From Sphingomonas taxi (GTDB lineage: Bacteria; Pseudomonadota; Alphaproteobacteria; Sphingomonadales; Sphingomonadaceae), in contig NZ_CP009571.1 in the NCBI RefSeq assembly GCF_000764535.1, positions 1,488,001 to 1,552,000 on the forward strand: a DNA stretch of 64,000 nucleotides, read 5' to 3'. The notes below the pieces were generated by a model. That model was given only the letters and a program-made list of their open reading frames with translations, had not been told where the DNA came from and did not search any database. Positions 1-8,094 of this stretch are shown piece by piece (position 1 is the stretch's first letter; the number at the start of each line of letters is the position of its first letter). Made by a program: the position numbers and the translations under genes.

Positions 1-1
1 C

Positions 2-433
2 TATCAGCTCAACACCGGCGGCAACACCGACTTCCTCAACATGTCGAACCACCGCCGGCTCGAATCGAAGAAGATCTCGAAGACCGAGGCGGTCCAGTCG
101 GTCGCGGCGGAGCGGCTCGACGACGACAACGTCCACATCGGCCCGTCGGATTACGTGCCGTGGCAGAACGACAACAAGGTCTGCTTCCTGCGCATGGAAG
201 GCCAGTTGTTCGGCGGCGTGCCGATGAACCTCGAACTGCGCCTCTCGGTCGAGGATTCGCCCAATTCGGCGGGCGTCGCGATCGACATGATCCGCTGCGC
301 GGCGATTGCCAAGGACCGCGGCATCGCCGGCGTCATCGATCCCGCCTCGGCCTATTTCTGCAAGCACCCGCGCACGCAGATGACCGACGACCTCGCCCAG
401 ACCGCGGTCGAAGCGTTCATCAAGGCCGCCTGA
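2..433 (+). CDS. ino1: myo-inositol-1-phosphate synthase, C-terminal part (cut by window start)
   Basis: The reading frame is open from the window edge, so the N-terminal NAD-binding part lies outside. The visible 143 residues begin with the family motif NTGGNTDFLN, followed by KISKTEAVQS, the HIGPSDYVPW segment and the LSVEDSPNSAGV signature of the catalytic domain. The family converts glucose-6-phosphate to 1L-myo-inositol-1-phosphate in the cytoplasm. The stop codon overlaps the ATG of the next gene (TGATG), which points to coupled translation with the nucleotidyltransferase. That pairing suggests the inositol phosphate is activated for a phosphoinositide-type lipid or another conjugate, but the acceptor enzyme is not in view. 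Confidence 0.9.
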   Translation, partial: YQLNTGGNTDFLNMSNHRRLESKKISKTEAVQSVAAERLDDDNVHIGPSDYVPWQNDNKVCFLRMEGQLFGGVPMNLELRLSVEDSPNSAGVAIDMIRCAAIAKDRGIAGVIDPASAYFCKHPRTQMTDDLAQTAVEAFIKAA

Positions 434-1137
434 TGATCACCACGGGCCTGCTGCTCGCCGCCGGACAGGGCAGCCGGCTCCGTGCGGTAACGCCGTTCAA
501 GCCGCTCTGCCCGGTGGCGGGGCGCGCCTTGATCGACCATGCGCTCGACGGCATGGCGGCGGCGGGGCTGACGCGTGCGATCGTCTCGCTCGGCTATGGC
601 GCCGACGCGATCGCCGCCCACCTCGCCGGTCGGCAATGGCCGCTCGAGGTGGTGACGGTGATGACCGACTATCATCAGCCCAACGGCGTGTCGGCGCTGG
701 CGGCGCGCGCGCTGATCGGGCCGCAGGGCGCGGTGCTCGCTATGTGCGATCACCTCGTCCAGCCGCGCCACTATCGCCGTCTCGCCAGGGCTGGCGCCGG
801 CGACGGCCTGCGGCTCGGCATCGACCGCCGTCTCGGCCATGCCTGGGTCGACCCGCTCGACGTCACCTGCGTCGCGACGCGCGGCGACGGGATCGTCGCG
901 ATCGGCAAGGGCCTCGAACCGCACGATTGCTACGACACCGGCATCTTCGCGGTCTCGCAACGCTTCTTCGAGGTGCTGGCGACGCTCGACAGCCCGTCGC
1001 TGACCGAAGGCGTCCGCCTGCTAGCCGCCGAAGGCAGCGCGAAGATCGTCGATTGCAGCGACCTCGACTGGCTGGACGTGGATGACGCGCCGGCATTCGC
1101 CCACGCCGAAGGCTGGATGACCAAGCTCGCGGCCTGA
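433..1137 (+). CDS. sugar-phosphate or inositol-phosphate nucleotidyltransferase (NTP_transferase family)
   Basis: The protein has 234 residues. It opens with the nucleotide-binding signature LLAAGQGSRLRAVTPFKPLCPVAG (written here in parts: LLAAGQGSRL, then FKPLCPVAG), giving the G-x-G-x-R-x(n)-K-P pattern of the GT-A nucleotidyltransferase fold. Further on, AMCDHLVQP supplies a metal-binding Asp. The ATG overlaps the stop of the inositol-phosphate synthase gene, so the likely substrate is inositol-1-phosphate with CTP, as in IPCT-type enzymes. A hexose-1-phosphate substrate cannot be excluded. No CDP-alcohol phosphotransferase follows. The next gene is on the other strand. Confidence 0.75.
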   Translation: MITTGLLLAAGQGSRLRAVTPFKPLCPVAGRALIDHALDGMAAAGLTRAIVSLGYGADAIAAHLAGRQWPLEVVTVMTDYHQPNGVSALAARALIGPQGAVLAMCDHLVQPRHYRRLARAGAGDGLRLGIDRRLGHAWVDPLDVTCVATRGDGIVAIGKGLEPHDCYDTGIFAVSQRFFEVLATLDSPSLTEGVRLLAAEGSAKIVDCSDLDWLDVDDAPAFAHAEGWMTKLAA

Positions 1138-1219
1138 CCCGGCGCTCCCCTCGCGGGAGAGGATTTTATCCGAAGACGCGGCAACTGGCGAAGTCAGAAA
1201 GACGTCTTAGTCGCGAACG

Positions 1220-1510
1220 TCAGCGGCCAGTACCATCCTGCCGCTGCGAAGATGCGATCCGCGTGGCTTCGCGCTTCCACTCCTCCTTGGTCTTACAGAC
1301 CGTTCGGCCGGTCTTGCGCTCCGTCAGGCAGTGCCTTTCGGCAGCACGATTGCCGGAACCGTAAAAAGCATCGCCCTGCAAACGCCCAATAGCACCCTGC
1401 CCTGCGGCACGGATCTCCGCACTGGAAGGATATGGCACGCCCTGTCGCATCTGGGCCGTAGCCGTTCCACATGCGGCTAAACAGACCGCGAAAGATATGG
1501 CAACTTTCAT
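1220..1510 (-). CDS. small exported hypothetical protein
   Basis: The product has 96 residues and I do not recognise a family. Residues 1-20 form a short signal sequence. LAAC at residues 11-14 could be a lipobox, although cleavage after ATA at 17-19 is also possible. The mature part has two further cysteines in RHCLTERKTGRTVCK, spaced to form a disulfide, and a charged C-terminus. An EcfG-type promoter lies 30 nt upstream, so the gene probably belongs to the general stress response. It is a single-gene unit between the nucleotidyltransferase gene and the divergent otsB. Confidence 0.65.
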   Translation of the reverse strand: MKVAISFAVCLAACGTATAQMRQGVPYPSSAEIRAAGQGAIGRLQGDAFYGSGNRAAERHCLTERKTGRTVCKTKEEWKREATRIASSQRQDGTGR

Positions 1511-1539
1511 GTCAATCGCCTTTCACGCCGAACATTTGT

Positions 1540-1564
1540 AACGATCTAGCATCACTGCCGTTCC
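1540..1564 (-). promoter_or_regulatory. EcfG-type (general stress sigma) promoter
   Basis: Read on the minus strand, GGAAC (1560-1564) is followed by exactly 16 nt and then CGTT (1540-1543). This matches the alphaproteobacterial EcfG consensus GGAAC-N16/17-cGTT in full. The -10 element ends 30 nt before the ATG of the small exported protein at 1510. Confidence 0.7.
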
Positions 1565-1604
1565 TTGCAACGTCGTCTGTCCCCGCCCCGTCGCTGTCAC
1601 CACC

Positions 1605-2387
1605 TTGACCCCCGCCGCCCGATCCCCGACACCGCGCCGCGTGACGCACCTCCCCCCGCCCCCCGCCGACCTGCTCCGCGACGCCGCTTTGTTCCTCGAC
1701 TTCGACGGCACGCTCGTCGAACTCGCCGAGCATCCGGAGGCGGTCGCGGTCGACGCGCGCCTCGCCGCATTGATAGAGCGGCTGTCGGATCGGCTCGACG
1801 GCCGCGTCGCGATCATCTCCGGCCGCCCGGTCAGCGGCATCCGCGCCCTGTTCGGCGATCCGCATTTCGCCATCTCGGGCAGCCACGGGCTTGAGGTGCG
1901 TTGGCCCGACGGACGGCACGAACGCGCGGAACGCCCGGCCGCCCTCGACCGTATAGTGACCGAGATGAAAGCCTTCGCAACTGCAACATCGGGTGTGCTG
2001 GTCGAGGAGAAGCCGCTCGGCGCCGCGCTCCACTATCGCGCCGTGCCGGCCGCCGAAACCGCGGCGCACGCCCTCGCCACCCGCCTCGCCGCCGACGCCG
2101 GCCTGCACCTCCAGACCGGCAAGATGATGGTCGAGGTCCGCGTCCCCGGCGCCGACAAGGGCACGGCGCTCCACGCGCTCATGCAGAGTCCCGCGATGGC
2201 CGGCCGCCGCCCCGTCTTCCTCGGCGACGACGATACCGACGAGCCGGCGATGGTCGCCGCGCGCACGCTTGGCGGCGCCGGCGTGTTGATCGGCGCGCCG
2301 CGTGACACCGCCGCCGCTTATCGTCTCGATACCGTCGCCCAGACCCTCCATTGGCTCGAAGCCGCAACCGAAAGCCTCGCCGCATGA
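1605..2387 (+). CDS. otsB: trehalose-6-phosphate phosphatase
   Basis: This HAD-superfamily enzyme removes phosphate from trehalose-6-phosphate. HAD motif I is LFLDFDGTLVEL at about residues 29-40, with nucleophile D32 and D34. Motif II is IISGRP, then KGTAL supplies the motif III Lys, and GDDDTDEPAM near residue 215 is motif IV. Length (about 250-260 aa) fits OtsB. The longest frame starts at TTG 1605; GTG at 1641, starting MTHLPPPPAD, is an equally good start, and no clear Shine-Dalgarno decides between them. The stop overlaps the next ATG by 4 nt, so otsB, the GH15 gene and otsA form an operon. Confidence 0.9.
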   Translation: MTPAARSPTPRRVTHLPPPPADLLRDAALFLDFDGTLVELAEHPEAVAVDARLAALIERLSDRLDGRVAIISGRPVSGIRALFGDPHFAISGSHGLEVRWPDGRHERAERPAALDRIVTEMKAFATATSGVLVEEKPLGAALHYRAVPAAETAAHALATRLAADAGLHLQTGKMMVEVRVPGADKGTALHALMQSPAMAGRRPVFLGDDDTDEPAMVAARTLGGAGVLIGAPRDTAAAYRLDTVAQTLHWLEAATESLAA

Positions 2388-4189
2388 CCCCTGAGCCCGA
2401 TGCGTCCGCGATGAGCGTCGACCTCTGGCCGATCGGCAATTGCCAGGTCAGCGCGTTGATCGATCGTGCCGGCCGCTTCGTCTGGGCGTGCGTGCCGCGC
2501 GTCGACGGCGATCCGCTCTTCTCGGCGCTGGTCGGCGGCGCGGAGCCGGACAGCGGCTATTGGTCGATCGGCATCGAGAATTCGGTCAAGGTCGAGCAGC
2601 ACTACATCCGCAACACGCCGATCCTCGTCAGCACGCATACCGACGATGCCGGCAACGTGCTGGAGGTCACCGACTTCTGCCCGCGTTTCGTGCGGACGGG
2701 ACGCACCTATCGCCCGGTCGCCTTCGCGCGCATCGTCCGGCCGATCGCCGGCAGCCCGCGCGTCACCGTCAAGCTGCGCACCACCTGCGGCTGGGGCGGC
2801 ACCTGCCGCGAACAGATCGGCGGCTCCAACCATCTGCGCATCCTGCTCGATTCGATGCAGCTGCGTCTCACCACCACCGCGCCGATCGGCATGGTGCAGG
2901 AAGAGCGCGCCTTCCGCCTCGAACGGCCGCTGCACTTCTTCCTTGGGCCGGACGAGAGTTTCAGCGGCGACCTCGCCGAGACGCTCGAGGCGATGCTCGC
3001 GCAGACGATCACCGAATGGCAGGAATGGGTGCGCGGCCTCGCCATCCCGCTGGAATGGCAGGACGTCGTGATCCGCTCGGCGATCACGCTCAAATTATGC
3101 CAGCACGAGGAGACCGGCGCGATCGTCGCCGCGCTCACCACCTCGATCCCCGAACATGCCGGGTCGGAGCGTAACTGGGACTATCGCTATTGCTGGGTGC
3201 GCGACGCCTATTACACCGTGCAGGCGCTCAACCGGCTCGGCGCGCTCGACGTGCTGGAGGGCTATCTCGGCTATCTGCGCAATATCGTCGACAGCGCGGC
3301 GGGCGGCCATATCCAGCCGCTATACGGCGTGCTCGGGGAACCGACGCTCGAGGAGCGCTTCGCCCCCGGCCTCACCGGCTATCGCGGCATGGGGCCGGTG
3401 CGCGTCGGCAATCAGGCCTATGAGCAGATCCAGCACGACGCCTACGGCCAGATCGTGCTGTGCAGCGTCCACGCCTTCTTCGACCAACGGCTGTTCCGCC
3501 AGTCGGGCCGCGAGGATTTCGAGAGCCTCGAACATGTCGGCGAGCGGGCGTGGCAGTTCCACGACCAGCCCGATGCCGGATTGTGGGAGCTGCGCACGCG
3601 GCAGAGCGTCCACACCTATTCGTCGGCGATGTGCTGGGCGGCGTGCGACCGGCTCGCCAATGCCGCGCACGTCCTGGGCCTCGAAGATCGTCGCGCCTTC
3701 TGGCAGGATCGCGCCGACACGATACGCGCCGAAATCGAGACGCGCGCGTGGCGGCCCGAGACCAACCGCATGTCGGCGACCTTCTCGGGCGACGATCTCG
3801 ACGCCAGCCTGATCCAGCTGCTCGACCTGCGCTTCTTCGAGCCCGACGATCCCCGCTTCATCGGCACGCTGGAGGCGGTGGAAAAGGGCCTGCGCCGCGG
3901 CAGCCACATGCTGCGCTACGATACCGAGGACGATTTCGGCCTGCCCGAGACCGCGTTCAACGTCTGCACCTTCTGGCTGATCGAGGCGCTGCATTTCACC
4001 GGCCGCCACGCCGATGCGCGCGCGCTGTTCGACGAGATGCTGGCACGGCGCACCGCAGCGGGGCTTCTCTCCGAGGATATCGACCCGACATCGGGGGAAT
4101 TGTGGGGCAATTACCCGCAGACCTATTCGCTGGTCGGCATGATCAACTGTGCCGCCCTGTTGTCAAAACCATGGAGTTCGATCCGCTGA
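2384..4189 (+). CDS. glycoside hydrolase family 15 protein (glucoamylase/trehalase-like)
   Basis: The product has 601 residues. An N-terminal beta-sandwich-like part (about 1-250) precedes an (alpha/alpha)6 barrel. Barrel signatures are NWDYRYCWVRDAYY near residue 263 and the C-terminal LLSEDIDPTSGELWGNYPQ near 560, which carries the family's general-base Glu region. GH15 enzymes release glucose from alpha-glucosides, and the bacterial trehalase-like subgroup acts on trehalose. The ATG at 2384 overlaps the otsB stop by 4 nt, and ATG 2411 is an alternative. The 3' end overlaps otsA by 19 nt. A trehalose-cleaving enzyme between the two synthesis genes would allow turnover control. Substrate is inferred, not visible. 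Confidence 0.85.
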   Translation: MTPEPDASAMSVDLWPIGNCQVSALIDRAGRFVWACVPRVDGDPLFSALVGGAEPDSGYWSIGIENSVKVEQHYIRNTPILVSTHTDDAGNVLEVTDFCPRFVRTGRTYRPVAFARIVRPIAGSPRVTVKLRTTCGWGGTCREQIGGSNHLRILLDSMQLRLTTTAPIGMVQEERAFRLERPLHFFLGPDESFSGDLAETLEAMLAQTITEWQEWVRGLAIPLEWQDVVIRSAITLKLCQHEETGAIVAALTTSIPEHAGSERNWDYRYCWVRDAYYTVQALNRLGALDVLEGYLGYLRNIVDSAAGGHIQPLYGVLGEPTLEERFAPGLTGYRGMGPVRVGNQAYEQIQHDAYGQIVLCSVHAFFDQRLFRQSGREDFESLEHVGERAWQFHDQPDAGLWELRTRQSVHTYSSAMCWAACDRLANAAHVLGLEDRRAFWQDRADTIRAEIETRAWRPETNRMSATFSGDDLDASLIQLLDLRFFEPDDPRFIGTLEAVEKGLRRGSHMLRYDTEDDFGLPETAFNVCTFWLIEALHFTGRHADARALFDEMLARRTAAGLLSEDIDPTSGELWGNYPQTYSLVGMINCAALLSKPWSSIR

Positions 4190-5592
4190 GCCGCCTGATC
4201 ATCATATCCAATCGTGTTTCCGCCCCGAAGGGCTCCGACTCTGGTGCACAGGGTGGCCTTGCGGTCGCGCTCGCGTCTGCGCTGCGCGAATATAAGGGGA
4301 TCTGGTTCGGCTGGTCGGGCGATCAGACCGACGAATATACCGGACAGATCACCTTCCAGCGCAACGAGGGCGTCACCACCGCGACCGTCGACCTCGAAGA
4401 GCAGGATATCGACGAATATTACAACGGCTATGCCAATCGCACGCTCTGGCCGCTGTTCCATTACCGCGTCGATCTTGCCGAATACGAACGGGAATTTGCC
4501 GGCGGCTACCAGCGCGTCAACGAACGCTTCGCCGATACCGTCCAGCCGCTGATCGAGGAAGAAGACGCGGTCTGGATCCAGGACTATCACCTGTTCCCGC
4601 TCGGCGAGGAGCTGCGCAAGCGCGGCGCAACGAACCGGCTCGGCTTCTTCCTGCACATTCCCTGGCCGCCGCGCCGGCTGCTGTCGATCCTGCCCGAGGC
4701 GCAGGCGCTGGTGCGCAGCCTGTTCGCCTATGACGTCATCGGCTTCCACACCGACGAATGGCTGCATTCGTTCCGCGACTATGCGCTCGCCGAACTCGGC
4801 GCGCGGATGGAGGGGGACGAGTTGATCCTCGACGATCGCCGGGTGAAGGTGATGGCCTGCCCGATCGGCATCGACGCCAAGGAATTCGCCGGCCTCGCCA
4901 CCAGCACGCGCGGGCGCCTCGCCTTCCGCCAGATGCGCGACGCCGCGGTCGGCCGCGACATGATCGTCGGCGTCGACCGACTCGATTATTCCAAGGGGCT
5001 GGAGGAGCGGTTCCTCGGCTACGAACGCTTCCTCAACGAGCATCCGGAAGAGCGCAAGGAAGTCACCCTGCTCCAGATCGCGCCGCCCAGCCGCGCGACC
5101 GTCGGCAGCTATCAGAAGATCCGCAGCACGCTCGAAGGTCTCGCGGGGCGGATCAACGGCGGCTATGCCGATATCGACTGGGTGCCGATCCGCTACGTCA
5201 ATCAGGGCTATCCGCGCGATGTGCTCGCCGGCATCTATCGCGCCGCGAAGATCGGCCTCGTCACGCCGCTGCGCGACGGCATGAACCTCGTCGCCAAGGA
5301 ATATGTCGCGGCGCAGAATCCGGAGGACCCCGGCGTGCTGATCCTGTCGCGCTTCGCCGGTGCCGCCTGCCAGCTGACCGACGCGGTGCTCATCAACCCC
5401 TATTCCGCCGAGGAGATGTCCGACGCGATCATGCTCGCGCTGCGCATGCCGCGCGAGGAACGGATCGAACGCTGGACCAAGATGATGGACGTCATCACCC
5501 GCGAGGATATCGGCTGGTGGCGCAAGACCTTCACCGATGCGCTGATGGGTCCGACAGTGGAGACGGAGCAGGAGCAGACGGAGCCCGCATGA
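4171..5592 (+). CDS. otsA: alpha,alpha-trehalose-phosphate synthase (UDP/GDP-glucose)
   Basis: The protein has 473 residues, the usual OtsA length. It is a GT20 glycosyltransferase that makes trehalose-6-phosphate from glucose-6-phosphate and a nucleotide-glucose. Visible motifs are [10 protein letters not shown] at the N-terminus, [33 protein letters not shown], the donor-binding [13 protein letters not shown] near residue 270 and [15 protein letters not shown]. The frame is open far upstream, but ATG 4171 fits the family N-terminus and lies inside the end of the GH15 gene. The 3' end overlaps the convergent mscS gene by 62 nt. Confidence 0.95.
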   Translation: MEFDPLSRLIIISNRVSAPKGSDSGAQGGLAVALASALREYKGIWFGWSGDQTDEYTGQITFQRNEGVTTATVDLEEQDIDEYYNGYANRTLWPLFHYRVDLAEYEREFAGGYQRVNERFADTVQPLIEEEDAVWIQDYHLFPLGEELRKRGATNRLGFFLHIPWPPRRLLSILPEAQALVRSLFAYDVIGFHTDEWLHSFRDYALAELGARMEGDELILDDRRVKVMACPIGIDAKEFAGLATSTRGRLAFRQMRDAAVGRDMIVGVDRLDYSKGLEERFLGYERFLNEHPEERKEVTLLQIAPPSRATVGSYQKIRSTLEGLAGRINGGYADIDWVPIRYVNQGYPRDVLAGIYRAAKIGLVTPLRDGMNLVAKEYVAAQNPEDPGVLILSRFAGAACQLTDAVLINPYSAEEMSDAIMLALRMPREERIERWTKMMDVITREDIGWWRKTFTDALMGPTVETEQEQTEPA

Positions 5593-6649
5593 TCCGCTCC
5601 CGGGGCAGCGCCTCGGGCATTTCCGCGCGGATGAAGGCATAGATCGCCTCGCGCACGTCGCAGCGCAGGTCGAAGGCGGTCGAGGCGTCCTTGGCGGTCA
5701 TCAGCCCGCGCAGCTCCATCGTCCCGTCCGGCTTCGAATCGGTCACCTGCAGATTGAAGAAGCGCTGGTCCCAGCGCGGATTGGCGCGGACGACCTCCTC
5801 CAATTTGGCACGGATGCGCGGCACGTCGGCGGCGGGATCGAGATACCAGAACACCGAGCCGAGCAACGCGCTCGTCTCGCGCGTCCAGTTCTGGAAGCTG
5901 TTCTCGAGGAACTTGGACACCGGCACCACCAGCCGCCGGTCGTCCCAGATGCGCACGACGACATAGGTCAGGCGGATGTCCTCGATCCGCCCCCATTCAT
6001 TGTCGATGATGACGACGTCGTCGATGCGGATCGGCTCGGTGAACGCCATCTGGATGCCGGCGATCAAATTCTTGAGCGCGGGCTGCGCGGCGGCACCGAT
6101 CGCGAGGCCGGCGACGCCCGCGGAGGCCGCCAGCGTCACGCCGATCGTGCGGACGCTGGGGATGCTCATCAGCATCATCATCACGGTCAACAGGATCAGC
6201 ACGAACACGCCGATCCGGTGGAGGATGCTGATCCGCGTCCGCCGCCGCCGCGCACGCAGATTGTCGGTGGCGGTGATGTCGAACCGCACCTCGCTGAGGT
6301 CGCGATAGGCGGTGAGCGCGGCGAGCAGCATCCAGCCGAACATCGCCGGGGTGAGCAATCCGATCACCCGCTGCCAGATCGTCTCCCAATAGCGCGGCAG
6401 GTCGAGCCCCGGCCCCGAGGCGGCGAGCGCGACGCCGATCATCAGCCAGAAGGTCGGCCGCCCGAGCCGCGCGATCAGGATATCGTCGGTCTTGGTCGCG
6501 GTCCGGCTGGCGACCTTGCGCAGCACCGCGAACAGGATGCGATGCACCACCGCCAGGATCAGCACGAAGACCAGTACCCCGGCCAGCCGGGCCTGCCATT
6601 CGGGCAACGTCACGTCGAGATAGGGGATACGCATCGGGCTAACACGCAC
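5531..6649 (-). CDS. small-conductance mechanosensitive channel, MscS family
   Basis: The product has 372 residues. Hydrophobic helices lie at about 20-45, 70-90, 95-115 and 145-165. They are followed by the pore-lining TM3 region rich in Gly and Ala (TLAASAGVAGLAIGAAAQ) and the beta domain starting GIQMAFTEPIRIDDVV, which is diagnostic for MscS. The family releases solutes at the inner membrane on osmotic downshock. The last 62 nt overlap the end of otsA on the other strand, pairing an osmolyte-synthesis gene with an osmolyte-release channel. ATG 6649 and an internal ATG 15 nt later are both possible starts. Confidence 0.9.
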   Translation of the reverse strand: MRVSPMRIPYLDVTLPEWQARLAGVLVFVLILAVVHRILFAVLRKVASRTATKTDDILIARLGRPTFWLMIGVALAASGPGLDLPRYWETIWQRVIGLLTPAMFGWMLLAALTAYRDLSEVRFDITATDNLRARRRRTRISILHRIGVFVLILLTVMMMLMSIPSVRTIGVTLAASAGVAGLAIGAAAQPALKNLIAGIQMAFTEPIRIDDVVIIDNEWGRIEDIRLTYVVVRIWDDRRLVVPVSKFLENSFQNWTRETSALLGSVFWYLDPAADVPRIRAKLEEVVRANPRWDQRFFNLQVTDSKPDGTMELRGLMTAKDASTAFDLRCDVREAIYAFIRAEMPEALPRERIMRAPSAPAPSPLSDPSAHR

Positions 6650-6802
6650 GACCGCGGTTAAGGCTCCCTTGCTTGCGATGGTTCATGCTGCGGCTGCGAA
6701 GAAGGGTGTTCACGTGGAGGCGCGAGACGAATGATTTACGCTGAAGCGTTGAGACTTTGAGATTGAGAATCGGTCAGTGGATCACCCGGCATCCTTCCAC
6801 CA

Positions 6803-6870
6803 CCGTTCGTACTGAGCTTGTCGAAGTACGGTGCGACTCACCTGCCCTTCGACAAGCTCAGGGCGAACGG
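6803..6870. repeat. palindromic intergenic repeat, family D (copy 1)
   Basis: CCGTTCG-TACTGAGCTTGTCGAAG on the left is answered by CTTCGACAAGCTCAGGGCGAACGG on the right, separated by a short spacer. A related copy lies at 11399-11469. Elements of this type are widespread between genes in sphingomonads. Confidence 0.75.
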
Positions 6871-6920
6871 ACTGGGGGTGAGTCAGCGAGATCAGGCGTG
6901 TCTCCGAAGACACGTATCTC

Positions 6921-6983
6921 TTCTCCGCGCCTCCGCGCCTCCGCGTAAACCATTCTCTTCGCGTCTTCGCGTCTTCGCGTGAA
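6921..6983. repeat. short tandem repeat block, family E (copy 1)
   Basis: Three near-identical CTCCGCGC/CTCCGCGT units are followed by three TTCGCGTC/TTCGCGTG units. The same kind of sequence is found at 32704-32852. It creates spurious Arg/Ala-rich reading frames. Confidence 0.6.
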
Positions 6984-6990
6984 CACCTCC

Positions 6991-8094
6991 TCAGCCAGCC
7001 GCGGAACGCGCCCGCACCCGCCACCGCCACACCCCCGTGACGAACAGCACCGCCGGCAACAGCCCCGACACGAACACCAGCCAGCGCCCGAACAATCCGA
7101 ACGCCTCCCCGTCGTGCAGCGGATGCAGCCACGTCAGCAGCACGTCGCCGCCGCTGTCGCGCCGCGGGTCGCGCACCGCCAGCACCCGCCCGTCATAGGG
7201 ATCGAGCCACACGTTGCTGCGCGGGAAGCGCCGGCTCGGCTCGCCGGGCAGCGCGAAATTGACCCGCACCACGCCGCGGGCGTCCGCCGGCGTCTCGATC
7301 CACGCCAGCGCGCCGCCCGGCAGCGCCCGCTCCGCCCGCCGCACCAGATCGTCGAGCGGCAAAGCTCCCGCCGCCCGCGGCACGCTCGCCAGTCGCGGCG
7401 GCACGAACAGCGGCGAGGTCCGCGCCACCACGGGGCGCACCTGATCGGGCAGGTCGAGCATCGCCCCCGTCACCGTCACGACGATCAGCACCAAGGCCCC
7501 GCCGATCCCCGTCCATTTGTGCCAGTCGTACAGACGCCGCGACCGCACCGCACCACGCTTCCACGCCAGCGAACGGCGCCATCCGCCGGGCCGCGGCCAC
7601 CACGCCCACAAACCGCTGATTAGCATCGCGAGCATGACGATCCCGGCGATCCCCATTACGATCGCCCCCGGTTCCTCGAGCAGCAGCCGGTAATGGAGAT
7701 CGTAGATCCACGTCGTCCAGTAATCGCCCCAATGGCCGCGCCGCACCACCCGCAGGCTGACCGGGTCGAGCCACAGCATCAGCGGCGCGAACGCCCGCCC
7801 CCGCGTCTCGACGGGCTGGTAATAGCGAACCGGGATCGGCCCGCCGTCGGGCGTCACCTCGATCCGCCACGCCCCGGTCCGTTGCGGCTCGGCCCGACGC
7901 AGCGCGTCATAGACCGCCTGCCACGACGCCGGCCGCGCCCCCGCCGCGACCTGCGCAAGGCCCGGATGCAGCGCGCCGTCGATCGCGGTGTAGAAGACCA
8001 GCACGCTCCCGGTCAGCCCGGTGAGCGCGAACAGCGCGCCCACGCTCAGCCCCAGCCATAGATGGATGCGCCGGACGACGACCCGCGCCCTCAC
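6991..8094 (-). CDS. PepSY-associated transmembrane protein
   Basis: The product has 367 residues. It opens with the family signature RRIHLWLGLSVGALFALTGLTGSVLVF in a first membrane helix (about 10-32), then a periplasmic PepSY region, and helices near 145-170, 195-220 and at the C-terminus (FVSGLLPAVLFVTGVWRW). Proteins of this family sit beside TonB receptors and are linked to reductive metal or siderophore handling at the inner membrane. Its start overlaps the stop of the receptor gene by 4 nt, so the two are translationally coupled. Confidence 0.85.
   Translation of the reverse strand: MRARVVVRRIHLWLGLSVGALFALTGLTGSVLVFYTAIDGALHPGLAQVAAGARPASWQAVYDALRRAEPQRTGAWRIEVTPDGGPIPVRYYQPVETRGRAFAPLMLWLDPVSLRVVRRGHWGDYWTTWIYDLHYRLLLEEPGAIVMGIAGIVMLAMLISGLWAWWPRPGGWRRSLAWKRGAVRSRRLYDWHKWTGIGGALVLIVVTVTGAMLDLPDQVRPVVARTSPLFVPPRLASVPRAAGALPLDDLVRRAERALPGGALAWIETPADARGVVRVNFALPGEPSRRFPRSNVWLDPYDGRVLAVRDPRRDSGGDVLLTWLHPLHDGEAFGLFGRWLVFVSGLLPAVLFVTGVWRWRVRARSAAG

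Larger units (their letters stand above)
6650..6990. other. 341-bp repeat-bearing intergenic region
   Basis: No gene is visible. The region holds an inverted-repeat element at 6803-6870, a short hairpin at 6897-6914 (CGTGTCT / AGACACG) and a run of short C-rich tandem units at 6921-6983. Confidence 0.7.

Noticed and set aside
4123..5640. A 505-aa open frame antisense to otsA
   Set aside because: Shadow of a strongly conserved GT20 gene.
6921..6983. Short tandem units taken as a CRISPR-like array
   Set aside because: Units are 8 nt without spacers; these are simple family-E repeats.
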